Shown: one piece after another, positions 46,190 through 57,289 of the stretch | How positions within the stretch are numbered: the first letter of the stretch is position 1 | Layout: each line of letters starts with the position of its first letter | The notes under the pieces: model-generated | Told to the model about the DNA's origin: nothing | Databases searched by the model: none | What the model saw: only the letters and a program-made list of their open reading frames with translations | NCBI GenBank assembly: GCA_017506865.1 | Contig: JAFCMP010000290.1 | Location: 124,001 to 188,000, forward strand | Origin: Tribonema minus | Taxonomy: Eukaryota > Sar > Xanthophyceae > Tribonematales > Tribonemataceae | Reading direction: 5' to 3' | DNA: 64,000 nt | Translations under genes and position numbers: made by a program

Positions 46190-46649
46190 TTTGGCATCTG
46201 GAAGTCAGGCACAAAGTATGCTCTCTCCTCTACGGCTTCCACACCTATGATCTGCACCTGCGTGCCGAGGGGCAGGTAAGCAGATGCAATGCATATGCCG
46301 GTAGCTGCTCCTGTCATGGTCTTTCGTTAAACCCCTCTGTGTAGTGCTTTACCATGACGTCATCGATCCGTGGTAGGCTGTGGTTATAGCGCCACGGTTC
46401 AATGGTGCGCCCTCACATCAGTGTTAATCGGAGTTGTGTCTACGCCAGCCTTTCCGATGAGCTATGTATGGACGCGCACCACGCTGAGATCTACCTGAAA
46501 GGGCCCGTCAACGCCAATGATGTCCCCCAAGATCTGCTTGTTATCCGCCATGAGACGCACAGCTCTCGGGTGGTGCGGCATGTCATTATATTTGGCACGT
46601 CCTGCACTGCACCAAAGCGAAACAGCAGCAGATGTTTACGTTGTGGTAG
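46190..46649 (+). CDS. Hypothetical exons, + strand
   Basis: 46190-46275 has a CAG acceptor and a GGCAG/GTAAGC donor and reads VWHLEVRHKVCSLLYGFH then TYDLHLRAEGQ in the frame without stops. A second open piece up to 46649 reads HHAEIYLKGPVNANDVPQ and DLLVIRHETHSSRVVRH and ends at a GT donor. No family is recognised. The opposite strand is also open across the first piece. Confidence 0.3.
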
Positions 46650-47817
46650 GTTTCATAAACCAAGACTTGTCACAATCATCGACTTCTGATAAGGCAAAGG
46701 CGCTCATCATTGTACTTCATCTCACGAATGGATTTGAGCATGACACTTGAAGTATGTAGAAAGTTACCATCACTGAATGCCAGGCGTGAGTGTAGCCATG
46801 CAGCACCGTTTGGCTCCTGTACACGCTTACACTAGGATTCGCAAGTTGCACATAACGGTTGCACGTGGCAGGTGTGGTGTGTGAATAAAAGCACCTTCTG
46901 ACACAATCCCTTTCAACGCCTCTTGCAGGCACGTATTTAATTTCAATTCGCCCCAGATGTGAGCATAAGCGCTCCTGACACTTCAGTACTTCTTTCATTC
47001 TCAACTTTCCTGTAAAGTTGGTATGATCCTTCGCAAGTGCGGGCTCATGCTATGTATGCGGGGCGCCGGGTGCTTCCCTGCACTACCTGCGCCACGGGCT
47101 TGTTGTGCCCGCCTTCCTCGAGCCGCACAAGACTTAGTGCGCCAATTCTCGACAATGCCATGCATCAACTGTCCAATGCAGCTGCCCTTGCAGTTTGTGT
47201 TTTTGGCCAGCTTCTGCACTTGTGTCCGGTGTGCATCCTGAGAGGTGCCCGCACACGGAACCTCCATGTACCGGTACCGGTACCTATGTGATCAATGTAA
47301 CCTCCGAGGTTAGTGCAATCGCACCTTATATGGTGCAGCAAGCGATATCCCTACCTGGTATTTTGTTGTGGTCAATGGTAACTGCACGTGTCGCGATCAT
47401 GGCTGATGATCCGCAGGGCCAAGGCTACCAGCGGTGTGCAAGGATCTGAAATGGCATCGTCTGCGATGATCAGATCAAAGACAGTGCAGGTTTTTGGACC
47501 AACATGATTGATGGCCTTACCAGCATCAGGTGAGATGTGTTTCATAGCAGTTATGGGCTCGTCAGTGATCTCTGGTGATTCGGTGGGACGAACTCACTGT
47601 CTTACACTGCGGTCTGAAGTACCACAAGACGTACTTTGAAAGCCCAGCGGCAGACGAGAAGCAAAAAGCTTGTCCACCTGCATGCCACCTGCATGGATTG
47701 GCATCATCTCCCTTGCAAGAGTGCTCAGCAAGTCTCGCCGCGTGTATCAATTTAGAAGTGCACTGCTAGCCTTTAGCCCTAGTCCTAACCCTACCTGTTA
47801 CCGAGTGCGGGCGAGCG

Positions 47818-48235
47818 TCATAGGCTGCGTAATTGATTCGCAAACTTTGATTTAATCTCGTTCAAGGACATCACACCCTTTGTGCACTGAATGCCAAGCA
47901 TACTTTGGTGCACTGCTAGGTTGATAATGCAGCACAAGTCACTGAGCGGAACTGCGTAAGCGTCGCGGCCGCCGTGCTTGCGTACAATGCTAATGTCAAC
48001 AATGGTGCCCTCCACCAGCCGTTCGTCGAGCCCCACACTGAAGTGGTGCACCAGGTCCTGGGGCGTGCGGTCGAACAAGCGTGCAGCCGAATATGCATGC
48101 AGCATCACTCTCGTAGTCAGATACGAACGTGGACATTGCACCGTTGAGGCCCCTTTTTCTTGAGGAACGCCATGAATGGTCCAGCTTCGTCAAGCAGCAA
48201 AGCTTGGTCTGGCAATGCCTTTACCTCCTTTGTAG
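47818..48235 (-). CDS. Hypothetical protein, C-terminal exons
   Basis: The - strand stretch ending at a stop at 47818 reads HHFSVGLDERLVEGTIVD, then VPLSDLCCIINLAVHQ, then MSLNEIKSKFANQLRSL. An upstream piece in another frame, DQALLLDEAGPFMAFLKK, can be joined to it in phase through a short intron ending at CCCCAG near 48061. The composition looks truly coding. Family not recognised. Another coding-like - strand piece (VFDLIIADDAISD) lies at about 47450 but lies downstream of the stop. Confidence 0.4.
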
Positions 48236-50726
48236 TGCAAACCGGTCATGGGTCAATGCTGAACATGAGCGAAATGACAATTGCGCAACAGCCAGACACA
48301 GTGATGAAAACCACAGATTGATGAGATGCAAGGCTCATGAGCACTGCCACTGCTGTGCCACATCAGACGCGTGCCTCGAAGTGCCACAAGTCCTCAACGC
48401 CAACACTTCGAAGTCCGCATCTGATGCAACACTTGAACACGGTGCTGCGCGACCATCAGCAGCGCATATTTGAAGCAAACACTCATCGTCAAGTTCAAGT
48501 ACTATCTACAATTACTGCTGATTACATCCAAGCGTTTTTACTAGGCCATGCGCTTGGACTGTGCGCAGTGGCTATAAAGCAACAGTGCTGAGTACCTTCA
48601 GTTCAGTAGTATATTAATATCATGGGCATCATGTACATTGTGGCATGGTAGCTGCCTGGTAGAAGCGATTTCGCACCTGCTGCGTGTATTAAGGGGACCG
48701 TCCCAGGGCATACCACTTGAGGTACGCTGCAACGCGATTGCACACCTTCAACTTGCGCGTTTAGCAACGCATCCAGAGTCTCTGCGTGTGATCATTATGC
48801 GGATTTCTGTCTCACCAGGCTGAGTCCAGGTGCAGCCTGGCAGTGCCACAGTTGAACGCATCACCTGCCATGCATGTATACAAGGATTTTTTTGGTGCCA
48901 GTAGGACCAACACAGTCTGGACTTCAAGGGGCAGCGAGGTCATCAAGCGACCCTTTCCTTGTTGCCATGAAGGGACTGCATGCACACAAGTGATTAAGGG
49001 CACTCAGTCATCCGCCTTAATTATGGCGCTGGGCACAGCGCTCGCCTTGGAAAGGAGTCCCACAGCTGCAAATAGGCGCCACGACCGCCGCTGCGCCATT
49101 AGCGCCGCACGTCACGTCTGACCTGTTGTGGAAACAGCAGGCAGCCAGCCAGGTTCGCACCGTTTCGATTTGTCACAGATCAGCGTCTACCGGACCGGGT
49201 GCCATATTGTGTGCTTCGGCTTGTATTCCAGTCAGACGCAGCGCTTGTACTTCACCTGTTGGCATAGAACTGCGCCAGCGGCACGTGCGACTGCTCACAT
49301 ACTGATGACGCAGTCGCTCAACGCGTGACTGATCTTTGCGCAGAAACAGGGAGCACAGCGGCGGCATGCAGAATTGACTCAACTCAGCCAGAGTGGCGCT
49401 CGCTAACATCAGTCATCCCCAACCCATTTGTGGGATACAGACTATGCTGCGGAGCACCGCGAACACTACGCGTCAGGACGCCCAAGCACGTGTCCGGGCG
49501 CTAATAGCACGCCACAGTGTCCTTACTGACAGCAGTTCCTCTGCCACACACGCACCGCGGCACAGAAGCAGCCTGCCATGTCATATTCTTCAGGTACACC
49601 GTGTCAATCCCTCAGTGTAGGCATCATGAGGACAACGCGTTCAGCAAAAGCGCTATGCTTTGCCCTTTGTCTGGCCTCTGGTACACAGGCTTGAGGCGCT
49701 CAGTCTCGCAACTGATTGATCATAAAGGTGATGGTCATGCATGGATTACCCAATAGCCACGATCTTCTCAAACTGTCACCCCCCTCCCCCATCCCCCACC
49801 CCACACACACACTTACACGCACATGCAGTTGTACACAGGTGCTTTCCACAGTCTCAACCATTCCCCATGCCACTAGGAGGCCAGCATCCACGGAGCCAAG
49901 TGGTGACAAATGACAATGGCAATATAACAGTGCGTGCACACGTGCCAGCGAACATGCACCTGTATCACGGTGCTAGACACTAGGCGAAGTAGTGTCAGCA
50001 AAATCGAAGCAAGCGTGCAAAGGGTGCCAGCAGCTTATGCAGTGTGATTGGTGCCAGCAGCTCTCAGGTGTACAACAGTGGTAGCAACATAATCATCGGG
50101 CCTCAGACACACGTGTGAAAACACACCATAAGACAGCAAGTCAAAATGAGACATGGTCGATGCGCACTGTGCTCAAGTCCATGGAGTCAGTGCCTGCAAT
50201 TTGTATTCTTTCATGAACATGATTGCTCTACTGCCGCAACCACTGCAAGATTCGTATGCTGCACTGCTGTGTGAACATCCAACGTATTGGCATTGCAATT
50301 CCAGCACCGCATTCGTAAGGTGCTTTAGTGAGGCCGCTGCGCCACGCTCGATAGCCACACCAATAGTCTTGTTGTTGCATGCTCGCTGCACATCGATCGG
50401 GCTCATGTGCGTGTTTTGCCAGCTGCGCTGCCCTGCCCTTGACTCTTGTGTTGTTATGCACGCAAACCTGTCTATAGTCGTGCACGGTGCAGCTCCGCAG
50501 CTGAACCGTCACGGTGCATAGATCAGCACAACAACCGCACTAAGTGCGGCACGGCGGACCGCACGGGGGAGCCCCAGTGCTCCACGCCGAGATGGTTCAT
50601 TGTCCTAACGTGTTAAGGCCATGGATCAATGGATGCAATTGCAGAAACGGCATGAAGTGCTGTTCGTGTGAAATGCCCAGTGCCCGTATTTATTTGATGC
50701 TGATGCTGCACTTCAAGTGCGCACTG
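48236..50726. other. Stretch with scattered open frames, no supported gene
   Basis: Short open pieces (for example 48660-48820 and 50153-50521 on +) look partly coding, but no splice-consistent gene was found. 49775-49815 is a C/A-rich low-complexity run. Confidence 0.35.
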
Positions 50727-50774
50727 GGCGGGGGGGGGGTTGACCCCCCGGGCGCAGAAAATTTTGTGCGCCCG
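50727..50774. repeat. G-run/C-run palindrome and GC-rich hairpin at a transposon breakpoint
   Basis: A G-run (from about 50728) is followed by TTGACCCCCC, then CGGGCGCA, GAAAATTTTG and TGCGCCCG (50749-50774), which folds back on itself. Similarity to the reverse transcriptase element begins only about 25 bp further on, near 50799. Confidence 0.6.
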
Positions 50775-50798
50775 CCGGGCGCAAATATGGGGTTCGAT

Positions 50799-52856
50799 CC
50801 GATGCTTGAGAGGGCTGCGGCGCGGAGAAGCCGTTGCGATTGCTCTGGCAGCAGTTCAGGTTCAAGAAGCAGCATCGTGAACACCTTGGCCAAGTGATGG
50901 GCGAATGCCGGTTCCATTACATCTGAATCACCAGCTAGCCCTGGCAGGGCACTGTCCACGGAGCGAGTGGCTGCTTTCACTGGCACACCAGGCCCAGCGG
51001 CCATCAAGAGGTGTTCATAGCGCAGACCGTCCAGCCCTCCTGCCTTCCCCGCCCCTGCTGCGGACAAGGTCGACAGTAAGTCTGTTGCCTCCACCTCAAG
51101 GCGCCGTCCGCCTGCGCTGGCAGCATCCCCGGGCCTATCGCTGTGATCATGCAGCACCTGGCCCGATTTGAAGACAGGACTGCCGCTGCCAGCGGGCCCG
51201 GTCGTCGCTGCACCCCTGCGCTGTGCAGGCAGTGCAGTCGGGCGTCGCATACCAGGCCGCGCACTTGCTCCATTGGCGTATCGACTACCCCGGGCCGGGT
51301 GCCGGTTTCAGGGTGCTTTGCTGCCAGCACCTGCAAGCACCTGTGCCGTGACCTCGTCTGCTGGGGCGCATGCTTCACGCGCCTCTAGTCGTGCGGCAGC
51401 CAGGCCTACCCCCCGTCGCTTGCCTGAGAGGGCAGCACACGCTGTTTGCTGCCTGGAGTCAGCCTCCGTCCAGTCGGCATCGAAGTTTGTTTGTGCCGAC
51501 GCCGTAGCTGTGTTGTTTGTTTTGGGGGCCCGCAGCGCCTCTGATGCTGACAGCGTCTTTCTCAGTAGCTCCGCGAAGTCGCCAGACAGCAACGCTGCCA
51601 GCCGGGCAGCATGCGGCATACAGGTTCCCTCCAGTTGCCTACCAAAGGCCATTGCTGCTAGCAGGTGCTGCACTGTGTGTGCGCCCAAGTGGTCAATGCA
51701 ACGCATTTCGACCTGTACGATTGTCGTACAGGTCGAAATGCGTTGCATTGACCACTTGGGCGCACATGTGCAGCAGCCTGTAGCCGCGCTGCCCTAGAGT
51801 CTGAGAAACCTGATGAGCAAACGCCCCGGCACCAATGATGGAGGCGCACCCGTGCCGCTTCATGTGTGCTGTCTGTGGCGTCCGCCAGTAGTCGTGTAGC
51901 GTATTCCATTAGCCGTGCCCCAATGGGTGCATTGCAGCTGAGTGCGGAAGGGGTTGGCAGTCGTGGTGAAACGTAGCAGCAGTAGATCCGCCTCATTGGT
52001 CTGGTCAAGTGCGTGGACGACCGAGGGCGTCGAGAGGTCCCAAGCCAGGGATGCTTGTGCCTGGGGCTTTGAGGGCCTGCCACTCAGTCTGGTGGTGGTG
52101 GTTGGGGGGGGCGGTGACGCGGCATTGTCCGGCGGGTCCATGTCCATGTCCGCCCATCCCGCGGCCGCCTCGTGGTGGGGGGGGGGCAGCCGCTGCTGTC
52201 CTGCAGCCTGTCAGACTGAGTGCGGCTGCCGGCACTGCCAGGCGGCGCCGCAGCAGCTGCCGTTTGGCGCCGGCGTTGCGCGCCGGTTGCCGTGGCCGCC
52301 GGGCGTTTCTTGCTGGACTTTGAGTTGGCGGCGCCACTAGCCGGCATCGCCCGTGGCTTTGAAGCTGTCGCTGCGGCAGCCCCTGCCGCTGCTGCTGCGC
52401 CGTCGCTACCCGCACCGTGACCCTGGGGGCCTCGGACTGGCCCGGGGGTACTGCCGGGCGTGAGCGCGTGGGGGCGCTTCCATTCCGTCGACACGTGTGG
52501 CATGGCGAGGTCAGCGCGCATTGCCTCCGCCCCGTGCTGGCTGACATATGGACTAGACCGCAGGCACCTGTGCATGCACTCAGCTTCCTTCAAGTTACCG
52601 CCTGTAGGAAGTCTTCTGCCGTGCAACCATTCATGGTGCTCATCTCCTGCACATGCTTGGCATGGTGTGCCCCAGTGCTGCAGGTACTGCTGCCTGAAGG
52701 GGCACGGTCACCGGATGGGTCGTGATCAATCTGTTGCCGGATGCCCTTGGCGTATGCTGCCGCCGGATTTCGCTGACAGTGTGATGTGCTCGCCTCAGGG
52801 TTCAGCATCGACCTCGTGCAGCTACCACCTTTGAAGTGGGCCACTACCGGTGCCAT
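50799..52856 (-). pseudogene. Reverse transcriptase ORF, 5' part, broken copy
   Basis: Homologous to residues 1 to about 570 of the 372-4919 ORF, in pieces: 52856-52590, 52626-52084, 52147-51860, 51748-51308 and 51250-50799. Each change of piece marks a frameshift or insertion. Similarity ends within the stretch before RRPIA, so the catalytic motifs A-C and the endonuclease are missing. Upstream of the point matching copy 1's start, the frame stays open from about 52856 (containing FKGGSCTRSMLNPEAS), which suggests the family's protein starts earlier than residue 1 of copy 1. Confidence 0.8.
51678..51766. mobile_element. Perfect foldback (MITE-like) insertion in the reverse transcriptase copy
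   Basis: Arms 51678-51720 and 51724-51766 are exact reverse complements of 43 nt around a 3-nt centre. In copy 1 the same place reads straight through GGCTGCTGCACCTGC, so this is an insertion. It is flanked by TGCTGCAC on one side and TGCAGCAC on the other (element strand), possibly an 8-bp target duplication with one change, as made by hAT-type transposases. Confidence 0.75.
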
Positions 52857-54591
52857 GCGGCTTGCAGCTGACAGTTTGCCTCGCTGTTTGCTGTCCTCTT
52901 TCTGACCAAGCTGCCAAAATGCCAGTGCGCATAGTGGGCACCTCAGTGGCTCAGGCTGCTGTTACAACTGCAGCGCCGTACGGGGCTGTGTCCGACTCCG
53001 AGTCGGAGCCGTGATGCGGGTGCTGTCAGCTCGAGTGGACGCCGACGCTGTCACAGTGATTGGCAGGGGCGGAGCTACGGCAGCCGCAGGGGCGACAAGC
53101 AGTTCAAAGTGTCCCACATTTGTGTATAGCCCAGGCGGCGTCCACAGCACATCCAGGCTGAGCTGGAGTCGCCGGTGCGAATACTGCTGGCAGCTGGTCC
53201 CATCAGTTGTGCCAGCACCAGCCCTCGCGTGCTGCCAGTGGCCTGAGGCTTGTCCTGCCATACCGTCACCGAGACCGCATAGACCGCTGCAACAATGGCC
53301 CACACAGACAAACCGAGGCGTCGTCCCCATACGCCCTCTTCTTGTAGGCGTTGCAGCAGGAGCGTGTGCCCGCTGTCCTCGCTGTCCGTTTCGTCTGTGC
53401 CGTACTCGATTGCGAGGCGGCGAGCGCGTGACCCGTATGTGTCAAATTGTTCACGTGTACACGCAGGTTGGGCTGCTGCGTGCGCGGTCAGTTGACGCAT
53501 CGATGACATGCTGGCCCCTTGTTTGCCCGCCCCCTGCGTGACGTACGCCACCATCCCGTCCAGCAGTGCCTCTCGCATGGTAATCACCAGCGCTGGGGCC
53601 GGCAGTCCTTGCTCAACTGCGACGCTGCCTATGCCGTGTAGAGCTGTATGAATCAAGCAGTTGCCGTTGCCCATGTTGCTCACGGGGCGAAGCTCCCCAC
53701 CATGTGCTAGGCTAAGCGTCGCTGTGTTTTCCCCAAGCGCCTGTTCGTGGAGTGCCTGCAGGCCCGTGTGTCAAGTGGAGAAACCATAGTGGTTGGCTTT
53801 TGCCAGCGCGTCTTGCCGCTCCTCCACGGTAACTGTATGGCACACGGTTGATGGTGTTCGGGTCGCCACCGTCACGGTGGTGACCTTCGCCGGCCCGGAT
53901 ATTGGTGCCGAGGGGGCAGAGGCACCGCCCCTCGGCGGTGTGGCGGCTGGTGCCAGAGGTGCAGGAGAATTGTCACACTGGGTCTGTCGCTCCTGCTTCC
54001 GCCGTCTGTGTTCACCTCTGCGTCGACTGCGCTTCCCACTGGCAACCGTAGCCGTCACAGATGCTGTCTCGGTCATTGTGGCGAGGGTGCTGGTATCACC
54101 AGCCTGCGTTACGTCTGACTCACTACGTTTCCCGGCTGGCTGGCGAGGCGACCTGTCAACGACCGGTTCCCTAAGGGAGAGTTGGTGAAACACCGCTGCC
54201 AGGTCGTTACCCTCTTCTCGGAGGAGAGCAAGCTGAACGTGACCGTCAGGTCATGCATCTGATTCTGAATCACCAACGGTGCGCAGGGAGTCCGGCCCAG
54301 CAGGGTCTGTGTTGCTGGCGCGTCGCTAGCCGCCGGCCGCATATGCAGTCGACGTGACGTGCGGCGGGGCCCAGGCTTGGTACCCGTCGGCCAAGCGCAG
54401 AGCACCGTGACGCGTGCCCGATTGGGGGCGAGGGCCAGCGCACGTACCCTGCGCGCGAGTGCGCCAGCCGCCCCCAGCAAGCCTTGCCAGTGAGATCCCG
54501 CCGGGTCCCTGGGGCATGCGCTAGACTGAGCGCCCGCTGCGACAGCTGCTGCACTGCCAGGTGTGCTGGGCACACGATTGTTGCTTGACAT

Positions 54592-55113
54592 TGTCGGAAG
54601 CGAAGGATCTAGCAGGAGTCTCCAGCAAGTGACCAGGCAGGAGCAAGGGCACGAGGCAGGAGGAAGAGAGACTCCGGCTTGGCCGTGTGTAGAAGAGAGA
54701 GTGAATTGATGGGAGTGAGGCGACCTTCCAAGGTGCCGAACTCCAGAGAAGCCGAGAACTCCAGAGAACTCAAGAACTCTGTAGAACCGGCCTGATGCAA
54801 CTGGCCGATGTGCCGACAGGCCGAACTGTAACTACAAGTGGCCGATGTCACAACCTCAAGTTCAACTTCCTTCTTCAACATGTACTTGAAGTTGACCAGC
54901 AAACTTCAACATGTACAGTTCAACCTGCTGGTGAACCCTGCTACTGCTGAGCATCGCTACGCTACAGGATAGCGCACCCAGTCATGACTCTCCTGGGGAT
55001 GGGGGCATTTCACCGCTCTTGCGCACACACTAGGATGACAGCAGCTCTTGCTACAGCTGCTGCGGTATGCTACACTAGACTCATGTGAGGGTGTACATGA
55101 CCATATTCCGACA
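54592..55113 (-). repeat. 3' LTR
   Basis: Long terminal repeat, 522 bp, downstream copy relative to gag. Same length as 56768-57289, with one visible mismatch. Confidence 0.93.
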
Positions 55114-55189
55114 CCCCCTCTCGCACTCAACATGAGTCTTGGCTACTGCACATATCCTGGAGCCCCCTCTGGCTCTGACGTGGCTCACG

Positions 55190-56029
55190 CTAGAAGCCTA
55201 CGTTCGGTCTAGGCTTCGTACCTGGTGTGCGGCCCTGAGCCTGGCACTCGAGATCAGAGTGCGACGTGGACTTGTGGTATTCGCACCACTTGTCCCCCGA
55301 TGGTCTGGACCTGAGTGGGCACGCATTGGCCTTGTGCCCCTTCCTCTTGCAGTTGAAGCAGACAGGATTGCCGGTGGCGAGCAGTGCTGCGTCGTCGGGT
55401 GGCGGTGCGGTGGTGATACGCCGGCTGTAGAACGCCCGAATCTTGTCCTTCGTCTCTTCGTAGGTGAGGTTGTCGGCGGAGTCGAGCACAGTGGTGAGCT
55501 CGGCGTAGGCCTCCGGTAAGGCGTTGATGGCGATCCCGATGAGCCAGTCATCGTCGATGTTGCGGAGGTTTTCCCAGTAAGAGAGCTGTTTGACGACTTC
55601 GTTGACCTTGGTGAAGAGCTCCTCTGGGTCTTGAGAAGGGGTGAGCTTGATCCGCATCAGCTCGCTGAGCAGCTGTATTTTCTGTGCTCTGGTCTTGGTC
55701 TCGTACCTGTTGAGAAGTAGCTGCCAAGCTTTGTTGCCCTGGTCCTCAGGTGCTTGTGAGACGACGTTGAAAGCTGCGTCGCTGACGTTGGTGATGATGA
55801 AGGTGTAGGCGGTGCTGTTCTTGGTGTCGAAGCTGGCTCGTGCACTTGGTTCAGAGGGTGGCGCTGTCCTGCCGACCATGACGTCGTACACGTCGATGAG
55901 CTTCATCCATGCTGTGAAGCGTAGTTTCCAAGGCGTCCATGCCTCGTTCTTGCCGTCGAATGGTAGTCGTGGGATTCTCGCAAGGCTCTTGAAGTCCGTT
56001 GCCGATGAAGTCTCCCCGCTATCTCCCAT
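55190..56029 (-). CDS. Copia-type Gag protein with zinc knuckle
   Basis: 279 residues. It starts MGDSGETSS, then RIPRLPFDGKNEAWTPWK, a UBN2/DUF4219-type capsid start, and continues through LLNRYETKT and a helical region with LSYWENLRN and ALPEAY to about residue 200. A zinc knuckle CFNCKRKGHKANAC (CX2CX4HX4C) is at 224-237, followed by CEYHKSTSHSDLEC at 249-262. The latter usually sits at the gag-protease border of copia elements. The ORF ends 17 residues later, 76 bp before the 3' LTR, where pol should begin. It would package RNA into particles and would need enzymes from a full-length relative. The ORF is intact. Confidence 0.9.
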   Translation of the reverse strand: MGDSGETSSATDFKSLARIPRLPFDGKNEAWTPWKLRFTAWMKLIDVYDVMVGRTAPPSEPSARASFDTKNSTAYTFIITNVSDAAFNVVSQAPEDQGNKAWQLLLNRYETKTRAQKIQLLSELMRIKLTPSQDPEELFTKVNEVVKQLSYWENLRNIDDDWLIGIAINALPEAYAELTTVLDSADNLTYEETKDKIRAFYSRRITTAPPPDDAALLATGNPVCFNCKRKGHKANACPLRSRPSGDKWCEYHKSTSHSDLECQAQGRTPGTKPRPNVGF

Positions 56030-56767
56030 GTCGCTCGCTGACGAAGCCCGTTAGGCGTCCACCTGTATAGGGCGAGCACTGTATGGAGTCTTGTCCGAAG
56101 ATCTCGCTAGCCGCTCCCCTGTGTAGGCCGAACCCTGTGTAGAGCCTCCGCTGCGTCCTGTATAGGCCACTCCTGTGATGTAGGAGTCCTGTGTAGGACC
56201 TCGTTGCTGGTGCCGTGTTGAGACGCTCGCAGGTCAGGTCAGACCTTCCCTATTCCCGCTGCTCCTGTCCGAGGATGCGCGCAGTACTGTCCCTGCAGCT
56301 CCCGTATACGCGCTACCAGATCTCGTAGTCGTTCTGCTACGCCGCCTTCTGCAAGGTGTTCGACCTACTCCAACCTGGCAGGTTCGCAGCCGTTCGCGCT
56401 AAGGCGCACACTCGCACCAGTCGCAGTGCGCGTGTGGAGAGCCGCAGCAGTGTCTCACCAAGGGGGACTTGACAGGTTTCGAACCCCAGTGCCGCCCTTG
56501 CGTGGTTTGCCCGCGCTCTGTGAACCCACACCACACTACTCTGTGGAGCTAGGCAGGAAATGCCAGTATTGGACGTACCACGGGGTGGTTGCAGTCCAGG
56601 CCAAGCTGCTCACCTGTAGAGTGATTCGATGCAGCTGATTTGTTCTCGCACTGGTGCTGTGCGGATTGAGCCGGCTCCAAGCCGTGCACTTGACTGTGCA
56701 GATTTGATGACGCACTGGTGCTGTGCGGACTCCCTCGCTGATGGCTCCTAAGCTGTCGGTGTGACCA
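56030..56767 (-). other. Untranslated leader of the LTR element
   Basis: Lies between the 5' LTR and the gag start. No supported ORF. It contains short imperfect repeats around GTGTAGG and CACTGGTGCTGTGCGGA (the latter twice, near 56650 and 56712). Confidence 0.6.
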
Positions 56768-57289
56768 TGTCGGAAGCGAAGGATCTAGCAGGAGTCTCCA
56801 GCAAGTGACCAGGCAGGAGCAAGGGCACGAGGCAGGAGGAAGAGAGACTCCGGCTTGGCCGTGTGTAGAAGAGAGAGTGAATTGATGGGAGTGAGGCGAC
56901 CTTCCAAGGTGCCGAACTCCAGAGAAGCCGAGAACTCCAGAGAACTCAAGAACTCTGTAGAACCGGCCTGATGCAACTGGCCGATGTGTCGACAGGCCGA
57001 ACTGTAACTACAAGTGGCCGATGTCACAACCTCAAGTTCAACTTCCTTCTTCAACATGTACTTGAAGTTGACCAGCAAACTTCAACATGTACAGTTCAAC
57101 CTGCTGGTGAACCCTGCTACTGCTGAGCATCGCTACGCTACAGGATAGCGCACCCAGTCATGACTCTCCTGGGGATGGGGGCATTTCACCGCTCTTGCGC
57201 ACACACTAGGATGACAGCAGCTCTTGCTACAGCTGCTGCGGTATGCTACACTAGACTCATGTGAGGGTGTACATGACCATATTCCGACA
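56768..57289 (-). repeat. 5' LTR
   Basis: Upstream LTR relative to gag, 522 bp. It should carry the promoter for the element, read leftwards. Confidence 0.93.

Larger units (their letters stand above)
54592..57289 (-). mobile_element. Non-autonomous copia-like LTR retrotransposon keeping only gag
   Basis: Two 522-bp direct repeats, 54592-55113 (3' LTR) and 56768-57289 (5' LTR), bounded by TGTCGGAA and TTCCGACA. They are flanked by the 5-bp target duplication GACAT at 54587-54591 and 57290-57294. By eye the LTRs differ at one base (C 54813, T 56989), so insertion is recent. On the - strand, TGGTCACACCGAC follows the 5' LTR directly as a likely primer-binding site, and GAGAGGGGG precedes the 3' LTR as a polypurine tract. 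Between them there is only a gag ORF; protease, integrase, reverse transcriptase and RNase H are absent. This resembles the gag-only TR-GAG elements described in plants. Confidence 0.93.

Noticed and set aside
54109-54591. A separate gene starting at the ATG next to the 3' LTR
   Set aside because: The ATG is created by the GACAT target duplication. The frame is the continuation of ORF1 from the far side of the LTR element.
56455-56485. GGTTTCGAACCCC, resembling a tRNA T-arm on the - strand
   Set aside because: The flanking bases do not form the T-stem, and no acceptor, D or anticodon arm could be drawn.
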